Shown here: positions 1 to 8,207 of the stretch, in pieces
Layout: each line of letters starts with the position of its first letter
How positions within the stretch are numbered: the stretch's first letter is position 1
Assembly: GCA_016870475.1 (NCBI GenBank)
Contig: VGBO01000015.1
Location: 1-43,628, forward strand
Reading direction: 5' to 3'
Source of the DNA: Actinomycetota bacterium
GTDB lineage: Bacteria; Actinomycetota; Acidimicrobiia; Acidimicrobiales; CAIXPF01
DNA length: 43,628 nt
Notes under the pieces: model-generated
Told to the model about the DNA's origin: nothing
The model's database searches: none
What the model saw: the letters and a program-made list of their open reading frames with translations, nothing else
Translations under genes and position numbers: made by a program

Positions 1-722
1 GTGGCTCGCGGGTATGGAGTTCCCCCGCTACGTGAGACAGGGGTGGTTGTCAGATCAGGCCGCTACGGTGTGCCGCTGATGTGGCAGGCCCTACGCGACC
101 GCAGCCTGGTCGTGAACCGGAAGCGGGTCGTGCGGCTGATGCGCCGCCATGGCATGGCCGGCCGGCACATTCGACGCCGGGTCCGGACCACGACTGCGGG
201 CGAGGACGGGTTCTTCATCCCGGATCTGGTCGGTCGGCGCTTCGACGTCGGCACACCCGACCGAGCCTGGGTACAGGACATCACCTACCTCGCGACCGGT
301 GAGGGATGGTTGTACATGGCGTCGGTGCTCGATCGAAGTTCGCGTCACCTGCTGGGCTTCGCGCTCGACGATCACCTGCGCACCGAGCTCGTCTTGCGTT
401 GAAGATGGCGATCGGCGCCCGGGGCGGAGAGGCCCGCGGCGTGCTCGCGCATGCGGACCGTGGCACCCAGTACACGAGCTACGACTACCTTGAGTTCTGC
501 GCTGACAGCCATGTGCGTGCGTCGGTGGGTCGGACCGGGATCTGCTACGACAACTCCGTCGCCGAGTCGCTCTGGGCGTCGCTGAAGCGGGAGTGCATCA
601 AGGGCCAACGGTTCGCGACCCGAGCCAAGGCCCGCCGCGCGATCCTCCGCTGGATCAACTGGTACAATACGGAACGGATCCACACCACCCTCGACGGGCA
701 ACCACCCGTCAAGTACGAATAG
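1..722 (+). pseudogene. IS3-family transposase OrfB remnant, frameshifted
   Basis: This is the DDE transposase (OrfB, rve integrase core) of an IS3-family element. It is read in two frames. Frame 1 runs from the window edge to the stop at 400-402 and contains the HTH-like region RYGVPLMWQAL and the first catalytic Asp in WVQDITY (residue 93 counted from base 1). The rest continues in frame 3 with the second Asp in HADRGTQY and the Glu in NSVAESLWASLK, ending in WYNTERIHTTL and the stop at 720-722. The frame break is near 390-398. There a typical OrfB would read ELVVDALK, but several bases seem to be missing, so this is probably an inactive copy. Residues before about codon 18 do not resemble OrfB, so the 5' end is either truncated against other DNA or continues outside the window. 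It differs clearly from the second IS3 element at 1600-2935. Confidence 0.88.
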
Positions 723-744
723 CAGTACCTTCAAGCCTCATAAA

Positions 745-763
745 CCCCGTCCGGTCCGCGGGG
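745..763 (+). terminator. Hairpin downstream of the IS3 remnant
   Basis: CCCCG at 745-749 and CGGGG at 759-763 form a 5-bp GC stem with a 9-nt loop, about 20 nt after the transposase stop. No T-tract follows. It could be a weak terminator or part of the IS end. This is a structural observation only. Confidence 0.25.
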
Positions 764-833
764 AGATGCCCAACCAACCCGCAAGCCCTAGCCCCGGGAC
801 CAAATCAAGCGAGCACACTGGGGCCAATCCGAG

Positions 834-862
834 TTGACACACTCACTCCGTGGTTGTGTCAC
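834..862 (+). promoter_or_regulatory. Candidate promoter of the rhodopsin gene
   Basis: A perfect -35 consensus TTGACA lies at 834-839. With a 17-nt spacer the -10 position falls at 857-862 (TGTCAC), a poor match to TANNNT or TATAAT. A strong -35 with a weak -10 and an overlapping inverted repeat would suit a regulated or activator-dependent promoter. That is inference. Confidence 0.4.
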
Positions 863-870
863 AGTGTGTC
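836..870. repeat. Perfect 8-bp inverted repeat upstream of the rhodopsin gene
   Basis: GACACACT (836-843) and AGTGTGTC (863-870) are exact reverse complements separated by 19 nt. The left arm overlaps the -35 hexamer and the right arm ends 8 nt before the ribosome binding site. It could be an operator for a dimeric regulator, or a 5'-UTR stem if transcription starts upstream of it. Confidence 0.5.
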
Positions 871-878
871 CCGACCCG

Positions 879-884
879 AGGAGG
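879..884 (+). promoter_or_regulatory. Ribosome binding site that fixes the rhodopsin start
   Basis: A full AGGAGG lies 7 nt before GTG 892. It decides the start in favour of 892 over the upstream in-frame GTG at 850, which would add 14 residues (VVSQCVP...) unlike any rhodopsin N-terminus and has no such site. Confidence 0.85.
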
Positions 885-891
885 TTCAACC

Positions 892-1602
892 GTGAATGAA
901 GTCATGTTGACGGCCGACAACTACACACTCGTGTACAACGCCCTGTCCTTCGGCACCGCAGTCATGCTCGGTGCGTTCGTCTATTTTCTCACGCAGATCA
1001 ACAGCGTGGCCAAGGCCTACCGATCCGCTATCGCCGCGTCGGCGGTCGTCGTCGGGATCGCCGGCTACCACTACTTCCGGATCTGGTCCGGGTTTGCCGA
1101 AGGCGAGCTGAACGAGGGCTACCGCTATGCGGACTGGCTCATCACCGTTCCGCTACTCGTCATCGAGCTGCTCATCGTGCTCGGTGTGGCGAACGAGCTC
1201 CGCAAGAAGCTGATGATCCGGTTGGTTCCCGCCACCGTTGCGATGATCGCGCTGGGCTATCCGGGCGAGATCTCCACCGACAACGGCACGAAGTGGCTGT
1301 TCTGGGCGCTGGCGATGATTCCGTTCCTCTACATCCTTTGGGAGCTGAGCGGGCAGCTGCGAGCGGCGGCGTCTCGTGAATCGGGGCCGGTCGCCCGCGC
1401 AATCAAGAACGCCACCCTGGTGTTGCTCGTGACCTGGTGTGTGTATCCGATCGCGTATCTCTTCCCGGTCTTCGATTCGTCCTCGGAGGGTCTCGAGGTC
1501 CTGCGCCAGGTCGGCTACACCGTGGCCGACATCACGGCGAAGGCGCTGTACGGCCTGATGATCCTCGGCATCGCAAAGGCGCGAACGGCTGCAGAGGAAT
1601 GA
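892..1602 (+). CDS. Proton-pumping microbial rhodopsin (green-tuned, DTE type)
   Basis: A 236-residue seven-helix retinal protein in the proteorhodopsin/xanthorhodopsin-like group, expected to pump protons outward across the cytoplasmic membrane in light. Seen in the sequence: helix B His60 (GYHYFRI); helix C RYADWLITVPL with acceptor Asp81, Thr85 and donor Glu92, the DTE triad of proton pumps; Leu89 at the spectral-tuning position, predicting green absorption; helix F WCVYP; helix G VADITAK with Asp213 and the retinal Schiff-base Lys217. Helix E has Trp138 where xanthorhodopsin has Gly, so a carotenoid antenna groove is unlikely. The start is GTG behind AGGAGG. GC is visibly lower than in the core genes: I counted 33 of 60 in bases 961-1020. 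It sits alone between two broken IS3 elements. Its stop codon is the first three bases of the second element. No retinal-synthesis (blh) gene is in the window. Confidence 0.96.
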   Translation: MNEVMLTADNYTLVYNALSFGTAVMLGAFVYFLTQINSVAKAYRSAIAASAVVVGIAGYHYFRIWSGFAEGELNEGYRYADWLITVPLLVIELLIVLGVANELRKKLMIRLVPATVAMIALGYPGEISTDNGTKWLFWALAMIPFLYILWELSGQLRAAASRESGPVARAIKNATLVLLVTWCVYPIAYLFPVFDSSSEGLEVLRQVGYTVADITAKALYGLMILGIAKARTAAEE

Positions 1603-1627
1603 AGCGTTCCGGGATTCGTGGTGGCTC
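1600..1627 (+). repeat. Left terminal inverted repeat of the IS3 element
   Basis: It begins TGAAGCGTTCCGGG and ends GTGGCTC. Compared by hand with the reverse complement of 2908-2935, 16 of 28 positions match, including runs CCGGG and GGCTC. The first three bases are the rhodopsin stop TGA. Confidence 0.65.
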
Positions 1628-1649
1628 TATTCCTTGAGAGGATGGAGCA

Positions 1650-1966
1650 ATGCCCAACCATGGGAAGTACCCCGACGAGCTGCGTGAGCGTACAGTGCGG
1701 ATGGTCCTAGATCGCGGTCACGAGTGCGGGTCGCAGTGGGCAGCGATCTGCTCTGTCGCCGAGAAGCTGGGACCGAAGCCGGAGACCGTGCGGTTGTGGG
1801 TCCGTTAGGCCGAACGCGTTAGCGGTCGTCGGCCTGGAGCCACGACGGATGAACTCGCTGAGCTGAAGCGCTTGAAGCGTGAGAACGCCGAGTTGCGCCG
1901 TGCGAACGAGATCCTGAAGGCGGCCGTCCGTTTCTTCGGGGCGGAGCTCGACCGCCAGTCGAAGAA
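1650..1966 (+). pseudogene. IS3 OrfA (helix-turn-helix protein) with premature stop
   Basis: OrfA supplies the DNA-binding HTH and leucine-zipper part of the IS3 transposase. The reading begins at ATG 1650 (MPNHGKYPDELRERTV), passes through the HTH (SVAEKLGPKPETVRLWVR), meets TAG at 1806-1808, and continues in frame with the coiled segment [20 protein letters not shown] and [10 protein letters not shown]. Family members usually have Gln at the stop position (WVRQAE), so one C-to-T change explains it. No stop follows the usual ELDR end in this frame, so the 3' limit given is where orfB begins. Confidence 0.8.
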
Positions 1967-2919
1967 GTGTTCCGGTTCATCGACGAACACCAGGATCGGC
2001 GCAGCGGTCAGCCGCGTTGGGGAATCGAGCCGATCGCCAAGGTGCTTTGCATCGCCCCATCGACGTATCACCCTGCGAAGAAGCGACCGCCGTCCGCGAG
2101 AGCGGTCCGGGCGCGGAACTCCAGCCGCAGATCCTGCGTGTATGGGAACAGAACCTTGCGGTCTACTGCGCCGACAAGATCTGGCATCACCTGAAACATG
2201 AAGACGGTGTGCGCGTCGCACGTTGCACCGTCGAGCGGCTGATGGCCGACATGGGCCTGCAGGGCTGCCGGCGGGGCCGGGTGTGGATTCGCACCACCGA
2301 AGGCGACGTCCGCCTCGTCCGACCGGCCGACCTGGTCGAGCGTCAGTCCCGAGCCCCGTCACCGAACCGGTTGTGGGTCGCGGACCTGACCTACGTCAAG
2401 ACACACTCGGGCTGGGTCGACGTCGCGTTCATCGTCGACGTCTACTCACGCGTGGTCGTCGGCTGGCAAGCCTCACGCTCACTGCGTAGCGATCTGGCGA
2501 TCGGCGCGCTCGAGATGGCCGTGTTCAACCGCCGCTGTCAGGGCGCAGACCTGTCCCAGCTGACGCACCACAGCGATAGGGGCGTTCAATATCTCAGCGT
2601 GCGCTACTCCCAGCGACTCGCCGACAACTCGATCGTCGCGTCGGTCGGGTCGAAGGGCGACAGCTTCGATAACGCCATGGCCGAATCGTTCAATGGTTTC
2701 TACAAATGGGAGTTCATCTACCCGAAAGGCCCCTGGCGCGGCCTCGACGACGTCGAGTTCGCCACCCTCACCTACGTCGACTGGTTCAACCACCGTCGCC
2801 TTCACGGCGAAATCGAACCCGGCCCCGGCTTCACAACGCCAGCAGCATTCGAGGCCGCCCACTACGGTCAACAGAATTCAGCCGACCAGGCCGAGACTCA
2901 AACCACCGAGCCTCTATGA
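1967..2919 (+). pseudogene. IS3 OrfB (DDE transposase) with frameshift
   Basis: OrfB is the catalytic DDE transposase. It starts at GTG 1967 ([11 protein letters not shown]) in the -1 frame relative to orfA, as expected for the family's programmed OrfAB fusion, though no obvious A-rich slippery heptamer is present. After PPSARAVR the frame breaks near 2110. It resumes as [13 protein letters not shown] in the next frame, consistent with loss of one base. The downstream part is otherwise intact: first Asp in WVADLTYV, second in HHSDRGVQYLS, Glu in DNAMAESFNG, and the C-terminal YVDWFNHRRLHGE. As it stands no full-length enzyme can be made, so the copy is probably immobile unless helped in trans. 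Confidence 0.88.
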
Positions 2920-2935
2920 GACCCGGGGTAGCTGA
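2908..2935 (-). repeat. Right terminal inverted repeat of the IS3 element
   Basis: It begins GAGCCTC just inside the orfB end and finishes GGGGTAGCTGA. It is partly complementary to the left end at 1600-1627 (16 of 28 by hand). The outermost bases are the least conserved, which fits decay. Confidence 0.6.
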
Positions 2936-3014
2936 TGGTGAGCATCCTTCGAGCGGCACCTTCCGGCACCACAGATCAGATGTCACCGGATCACGCGGCA
3001 GTCCCAGGCCCTCC

Positions 3015-3029
3015 CCCGTGGGGTACGGG
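3015..3029 (-). terminator. Hairpin just past the 3' end of tRNA-Leu(GAG)
   Basis: CCCGT (3015-3019) and ACGGG (3025-3029) form a 5-bp stem with a 5-nt loop, 4 nt beyond the tRNA 3' end on the minus strand. No U-tract is seen. It may aid termination or processing. Confidence 0.25.
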
Positions 3030-3033
3030 TGCG

Positions 3034-3117
3034 TGTCGGAGGGGGGACTTGAACCCCCACGTCCTTGCGGACACTAGCCCCTCAAGCTAGCGCGTCTGCC
3101 TATTCCGCCACTCCGAC
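3034..3117 (-). tRNA. tRNA-Leu (anticodon GAG)
   Basis: An 84-nt cloverleaf on the minus strand. The acceptor stem GTCGGAG pairs with CTCCGAC, followed by discriminator A. The anticodon stem CTAGC/GCTAG is perfect around loop TTGAGGG, giving anticodon GAG (reads CUC/CUU). There is a long leucine-type variable arm (GTCCGCAAGGAC) and a T-loop GTTCAAGTC. CCA is not encoded. Its 3' end faces the IS/rhodopsin strip, the usual side for tRNA-linked integration, but no duplicated 3' segment is found upstream. Confidence 0.97.
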
Positions 3118-3207
3118 ATGATCCGCCGCCCGAGGGCAGCGGAGGGAAAACTTAGCAAGCCGAGCCCACCCGGTGCGACCCGGCAGCAGCCCGCAGGCCG
3201 CCACCGC

Positions 3208-3441
3208 TCACAGGTCGAGCAGCAGCGCCGTACCCATGGTCGCGAACACGAACACGAGCGCCACGACGATCGTGAGCCGGTCGAGGTTCCGTTCCATCAC
3301 CGTGGAACCGGCAGCGTTCGCCGAGCCCTGACCGCCGCCCAACAGGTCGGACAGACCACCGCCCCGCCCGCTGTGGAGCAGCACGAGGAACAACAGGGCG
3401 ATCGCCGACAGGATCTGCAGCGGCAGCAGCAGGTAGAGCAC
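3208..3441 (-). CDS. secG: Preprotein translocase subunit SecG
   Basis: A 77-residue membrane protein that assists the SecYE channel during SecA-driven export. It has two hydrophobic segments, about residues 2-22 (LLPLQILSAIALLFLVLL) and 56-76 (LTIVVALVFVFATMGTALLL). Between them is a glycine-rich loop with the family signature HSGRGGGLSDLLGGG. The start is GTG 3441, 9 nt after the tpiA stop. It is the last gene of gap-pgk-tpiA-secG, a very common bacterial arrangement. Length and topology are normal. The ribosome binding site is weak, so translation may depend on read-through from tpiA. Confidence 0.95.
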   Translation of the reverse strand: MLYLLLPLQILSAIALLFLVLLHSGRGGGLSDLLGGGQGSANAAGSTVMERNLDRLTIVVALVFVFATMGTALLLDL

Positions 3442-3450
3442 CGGCGGAGC

Positions 3451-4236
3451 CTACCCCTGCGGCGCAGCGAGCCGGAACTGCACGATCGCCGCGAAGCTCT
3501 CCGCCTCGAGCGCCGCACCGCCGACGAGCGCACCGTCGATGTCCGGGCAGGCCATGAGCGCCGGGGCGTTGTCGCCCTTCACCGACCCGCCGTACTGGAT
3601 CCGCACCGACTCGGCCGCCGCCGCACCCCACTTGCCGGCGACCGTGCGGCGCAGCAGACCGCACACGGCCTGCGCGTCCTCCGCGCTGGCGGTGCGGCCG
3701 GTGCCGATCGCCCAGATCGGTTCGTAGGCGATCACGAGCCCGCCGACCACATCGGCCTTCAGCCCGTCGAGGCCGGCGAGCACCTGGCCGGTGACCTTTG
3801 CGTCGGTGCCGCCCGCCTCACGCTCCTCGAGCGTCTCGCCGCAGCACAGGATCGTGGTCATCCCCGCCTTCAGTACCGCCTTCACCTTGCGGTTCACGTC
3901 GTCGTCGGTCTCCCCGAACAGCTCACGCCGCTCCGAATGCCCGACGATCACGTACCGCACGTTCAGCTTCGCGAGCATCGGCGGCGCCACCTCGCCGGTG
4001 AACGCCCCCTTCTCCTCCCAGTGGCAGTTCTGCGCACCGAGCGCGATGCCGATCTTGTCGGACTCGAGCACCGTCTGCACCGACCGCAGGTCGGTGAACG
4101 GCGGGTGCACCGATACCTCGACCGCTTCGAGGTCGTCCTTGCCCAGCACGTACCCCAGCTTCTGCACGAGCGCGATCGCGTCGAAGTGGTTGTGGTGCAT
4201 CTTCCAGTTGCCCGAGATCAACGGCATGCGAGCCAT
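3451..4236 (-). CDS. tpiA: Triosephosphate isomerase
   Basis: A cytosolic (beta/alpha)8 enzyme that interconverts dihydroxyacetone phosphate and glyceraldehyde 3-phosphate in glycolysis and gluconeogenesis. It has 261 residues, normal for the family. Visible catalytic residues are Lys12 in GNWKMH, His100 in VIVGHSERR and Glu172 in AYEPIWAIGTG. The phosphate-binding loop YGGSVKGDN lies near the C-terminus. The start is ATG 4236 behind GGGGGAG, 11 nt after the pgk stop, so it is co-transcribed with gap and pgk. No oddities are seen. Confidence 0.98.
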   Translation of the reverse strand: MARMPLISGNWKMHHNHFDAIALVQKLGYVLGKDDLEAVEVSVHPPFTDLRSVQTVLESDKIGIALGAQNCHWEEKGAFTGEVAPPMLAKLNVRYVIVGHSERRELFGETDDDVNRKVKAVLKAGMTTILCCGETLEEREAGGTDAKVTGQVLAGLDGLKADVVGGLVIAYEPIWAIGTGRTASAEDAQAVCGLLRRTVAGKWGAAAAESVRIQYGGSVKGDNAPALMACPDIDGALVGGAALEAESFAAIVQFRLAAPQG

Positions 4237-4247
4237 GAGCTCCCCCT

Positions 4248-5387
4248 TCAGGCGTTCGGCGCCTGGCGGAGCGCCGCGAGGCCCGGCAGGTCACCCTGCT
4301 CGATGAGTTCCAGCGACGCACCGCCGCCGGTGGAGACATGGTCGATGCGGTCCTCGAGACCGAACTCCGCGACCGCAGCCGCCGAATCGCCGCCGCCGAT
4401 CACCGTGAACCCACCGCAATCCGCCACCGCCTCGGCGACCGCACGGGTACCCGACGCAAACCGCGGGTCCTCGAACGCCCCCATCGGTCCGTTCCACAGC
4501 ACCGTGCGGGCCTCGCGGATCACGTCGCCGTACGCCGCGGCCGTACCCGGCCCGACATCGACGCCCATCCACCCTTCCGGCAGCGACGCACCGGTCTGGC
4601 GCACCTCACCACCGGCCGCAGGGTCGAACAGCTTCCCGCCCGGCCCGAGCGCGGTCACGTCCTCGGGCAGCAGCAACCGGTCCCCCGCCTTGGCGAGCAG
4701 GTCACGGCAGGTGTCCAACATGTCGGTCTCGCACAATGACGAACCGACCGACCGGCCCTGCGCGGCGAAGAACGTGAAACACATCGCCCCACCCACGAGC
4801 AACGTGTCGCACACGTCGAGCAGCGCCTCGATCACCCCGAGCTTGTCCGACACCTTCGACCCGCCGAGGATCGCCACGAACGGGCGCCGCGGCTCGTTCC
4901 GCACCCCGAGCAGCACCTCGACCTCACGGGCGAGCAGCCGACCGGCCGCCGACGGCAACGTGCGCGGCGGCCCGACGATGGAGGCGTGCGCACGGTGCGA
5001 CGCACCGAACGCGTCGTTCACGTACGCGTCGAACCCCTCGACGAGACGCGCCGCGAACGCCGGGTCGTCGGCCTCCTCACCGGCGTCGAACCGCAGGTTC
5101 TCCGCGAGCTCCACCCCGGGGGCGAGCTCCGCCAGGCGGGCACGCACCGGATCCATCGAGAACGCCGGATCCGGCTTCCCCTTCGGACGGCCGAGGTGCG
5201 AACACGCCACGACCCGCGCCGCGCCCTGCGCCTGCAACCACTGCAGGGTCGGCGACGCGGCGCGGATGCGCAGGTCGTCGGTGATCACCCCGTCCCGGAT
5301 CGGGACGTTGAAATCGACCCGCACGAGCACCGACCGGCCGGCGAGCGGCGGCAGGTCCTCGAGCGTGGGGACGCCGAAGACGGCCAC
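4248..5387 (-). CDS. pgk: Phosphoglycerate kinase
   Basis: It transfers phosphate from 1,3-bisphosphoglycerate to ADP in the cytosol. The protein has 379 residues, slightly shorter than the roughly 390-400 usual for bacteria, but all signatures are present. RVDFNVP is at 23-29, SHLGRPKG at about 63-70 and GGSKVSDKL in the hinge region. WNGPMGAFE, GGGDSAAA and STGGGASLEL lie in the nucleotide-binding half. The start is GTG 5387, with a 4-nt gap after the gap stop codon. It is the second gene of the glycolytic operon. Confidence 0.98.
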   Translation of the reverse strand: MAVFGVPTLEDLPPLAGRSVLVRVDFNVPIRDGVITDDLRIRAASPTLQWLQAQGAARVVACSHLGRPKGKPDPAFSMDPVRARLAELAPGVELAENLRFDAGEEADDPAFAARLVEGFDAYVNDAFGASHRAHASIVGPPRTLPSAAGRLLAREVEVLLGVRNEPRRPFVAILGGSKVSDKLGVIEALLDVCDTLLVGGAMCFTFFAAQGRSVGSSLCETDMLDTCRDLLAKAGDRLLLPEDVTALGPGGKLFDPAAGGEVRQTGASLPEGWMGVDVGPGTAAAYGDVIREARTVLWNGPMGAFEDPRFASGTRAVAEAVADCGGFTVIGGGDSAAAVAEFGLEDRIDHVSTGGGASLELIEQGDLPGLAALRQAPNA

Positions 5388-5391
5388 GAGG

Positions 5392-6537
<1,146 letters not shown>

Positions 6538-7389
6538 TCAGCGGTCGATGTCGCGGTGGCCCACCTGCGCCTGCACACCGAACGTCCCGAGCATCCGGCC
6601 GACCGCCTCGGCGACCGCGACCGACCGGTGGTGCCCGCCGGTGCACCCGAAGGCGATCGTGAGATACGCCTTTCCCTCCCGCACATAGGCGGGAACCAGC
6701 AACTCCAACAGCGCGCCGAGCCGCTCGAGGAACGCCGTCGTGTCCGGATGACCGAGCACGTGATCGCGCACCGTCGCGTCCGTTCCCCGCAACGGACGCA
6801 ACTCCGGCACCCAATACGGGTTCGGGAGGAACCGGCAGTCGATCACCAGATCCACATCGGTCGGCAAGCCCCACTTGTACCCGAAGGACACCACCGAGGT
6901 GCGCATGCGCTGGATCGCCTCGGAGGTGGCGAACGCCTCCTGCACCCGGGCCTTGAGCTGGTGCACGTTCAGCGACGACGTGTCGACGACCAGGTCGGCG
7001 TCGCCCTTCACCGACTGCAGGGCCTCACGCTCCGTGGCGATCGCCTGGGAGAGCGAACCCTCCGAGAACGGGTGCCGGCGACGCGACTCCCGGTACCGGC
7101 GCAACAACACCTCGTCGCTCGCCTCGAGGAACAGGATCCGCACCGCCGTCCCGTCATGGCGCAACGCCGCCAACGCGGGCGCCACCTCCGGCAGCTCCGG
7201 CGACGCGCCGACCACCAACGCCACCCGGTCGAAGTGCGACCCCGGCGCCCCCGCGGCCAGCTCGGCGATCTTCGGGATCAACGCCGCCGGCAGGTTGTCG
7301 ACCACGAACCAGCCAAGATCCTCGAACACGTCCGCCGCGGTCGAACGACCCGCACCGGACATGCCCGTCACCACCACGAGCTCAGGCAC
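6538..7389 (-). CDS. rapZ: RapZ/YvcJ-family nucleotide-binding protein
   Basis: A 283-residue P-loop protein of the RapZ (YvcJ) family. In enterobacteria it is an RNase adaptor sensing glucosamine-6-phosphate. In Gram-positives the role is less defined. The Walker A is GMSGAGRST at about 9-17, with Arg where the classical motif has Lys, as in other actinobacterial homologues I recall. The Walker B-like VVDNLP follows. The C-terminal domain has VSFGYKWGLP, RFLPNPYW and the signature IAFGCTGGHHRSV. It overlaps the upstream methyltransferase stop by 8 nt. Most actinobacteria have rapZ-yvcK-whiA-gap. Here yvcK and whiA are absent. Confidence 0.94.
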   Translation of the reverse strand: MPELVVVTGMSGAGRSTAADVFEDLGWFVVDNLPAALIPKIAELAAGAPGSHFDRVALVVGASPELPEVAPALAALRHDGTAVRILFLEASDEVLLRRYRESRRRHPFSEGSLSQAIATEREALQSVKGDADLVVDTSSLNVHQLKARVQEAFATSEAIQRMRTSVVSFGYKWGLPTDVDLVIDCRFLPNPYWVPELRPLRGTDATVRDHVLGHPDTTAFLERLGALLELLVPAYVREGKAYLTIAFGCTGGHHRSVAVAEAVGRMLGTFGVQAQVGHRDIDR

Positions 7390-8125
7390 CGGCCCCGCCC
7401 TCCCGTTCGGTCGCGAGCACCAACAACCGCGGGATCGACGCCGCCTCGGCGTACTCCGCCGCGAGCGCGAGGAACCCCGGCGGCGGCGCCGGCTCGTGCA
7501 TGCGGACGATCCGCAGCCCCGCGTCCGCGAGAGCGTTCACGTACCGGCTCAGCGGACGGTGGATGAACGGGATGAACACGTCCTTCTGCACCTCCTCGAC
7601 GCTCTGCTGCTCGACCAGGTACGGACCGATCCGCCAGTACTGCTCCGGCGGGTCGAGGACATGGTCATCGATCCAACCCGACCCCGGCGTCTGCAACAAC
7701 GGGTGGTTCAGGAAGAACACGAACCGCCCACCCGGCTCGAGCACCCGGGCGACCTCGGCGATTGCGTCGTCGACCGCCTCGATGTGCTCGAACACCAGGC
7801 ACGCCACCACCGTGTCGAAGGAGCCGTCGCGGAAGGGGAGCGTCGCCGCCCCGCTGCGGGCGTACGCCGGCCCGCCCGCCCGCTCGACCGCGACACGGAC
7901 CTGCGCCCACGTCGGGTCCACGCCGACGACCACCTCGGCACCGCACCGCACCGCGAGCCGTGCCACCTGGCCCTCGCCGCAGCCGACGTCGAGCACGCGC
8001 CGCGACCCGGCGAGATGGTGCGCGGCGAGGGGCAGGATCTGCTCCTCGTACTCCGGGTCGGCGCCGTCGGTGAACCCGTCCTGCCACCAACCGGCGTGCG
8101 TCTCCCACAGATCCGCCTCGCTCAC
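7382..8125 (-). CDS. Class I SAM-dependent methyltransferase
   Basis: About 247 residues with a Rossmann methyltransferase core. Motif I is RRVLDVGCGEGQVARLA, the acidic motif II is VVVGVDPTW, motif III is LPFRDGSFDTVVACLVFEH, and a post-motif LEPGGRFVFFLNHPLL follows. This pattern fits the Methyltransf_11/UbiE-like group. The substrate cannot be read from the sequence. The C-terminal half (HHxLQTPGSGW-like stretch and PPPGF) recalls small-molecule methyltransferases. The start taken is GTG near 8125 (VSEADLWETHAG). The reading frame is open upstream, but those residues are unlike the family, so the start may be off by a codon. It is inserted between uvrC and rapZ, two genes that are normally closer neighbours. 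Confidence 0.85.
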   Translation of the reverse strand: MSEADLWETHAGWWQDGFTDGADPEYEEQILPLAAHHLAGSRRVLDVGCGEGQVARLAVRCGAEVVVGVDPTWAQVRVAVERAGGPAYARSGAATLPFRDGSFDTVVACLVFEHIEAVDDAIAEVARVLEPGGRFVFFLNHPLLQTPGSGWIDDHVLDPPEQYWRIGPYLVEQQSVEEVQKDVFIPFIHRPLSRYVNALADAGLRIVRMHEPAPPPGFLALAAEYAEAASIPRLLVLATEREGGAGA

Positions 8126-8207
8126 CGCGCCCCCCGCACCGCACCGCACACCGTCATGCGCACAGCGTTGCGCGCCGGGCGGGCGCACACGCGGACCCCG
8201 GCCACAC

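Larger units (their letters stand above)
1600..2935 (+). mobile_element. IS3-family insertion sequence, near full length but decayed
   Basis: The element has the normal IS3 layout: imperfect terminal inverted repeats (1600-1627 and 2908-2935), orfA, then orfB in the -1 frame. OrfA and OrfB resemble the IS3 elements common in actinobacteria. Three features suggest it is dead: a TAG inside orfA (1806-1808), a frameshift inside orfB near 2110, and diverged ends. The bases flanking the proposed ends are gaa on the left and tgg on the right, so no 3-bp target duplication is visible. Loss by mutation, one-sided recombination or misplaced ends could explain that. Its left end lies exactly on the rhodopsin stop codon. 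Confidence 0.85.

Noticed and set aside
850-891. Upstream GTG start for the rhodopsin
   Set aside because: No ribosome binding site, and the added residues are unlike rhodopsin N-termini. AGGAGG clearly serves GTG 892.
1806-1808. Programmed read-through or recoding of TAG in orfA
   Set aside because: A single C-to-T change at a normally Gln codon explains it, and orfB in the same element is also frameshifted, which fits decay.
1-2935. A composite transposon carrying the rhodopsin
   Set aside because: The two IS3 copies belong to different groups, both are broken, and they do not share matching outer ends, so they cannot be a simple composite pair.
3034-3117. Attachment-site duplication at tRNA-Leu(GAG)
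   Set aside because: I looked for repeats of the tRNA 3' segment (GGGGGTTCAAGTCCCCC) in 1-3033 and found none. A distant copy outside the window cannot be excluded.
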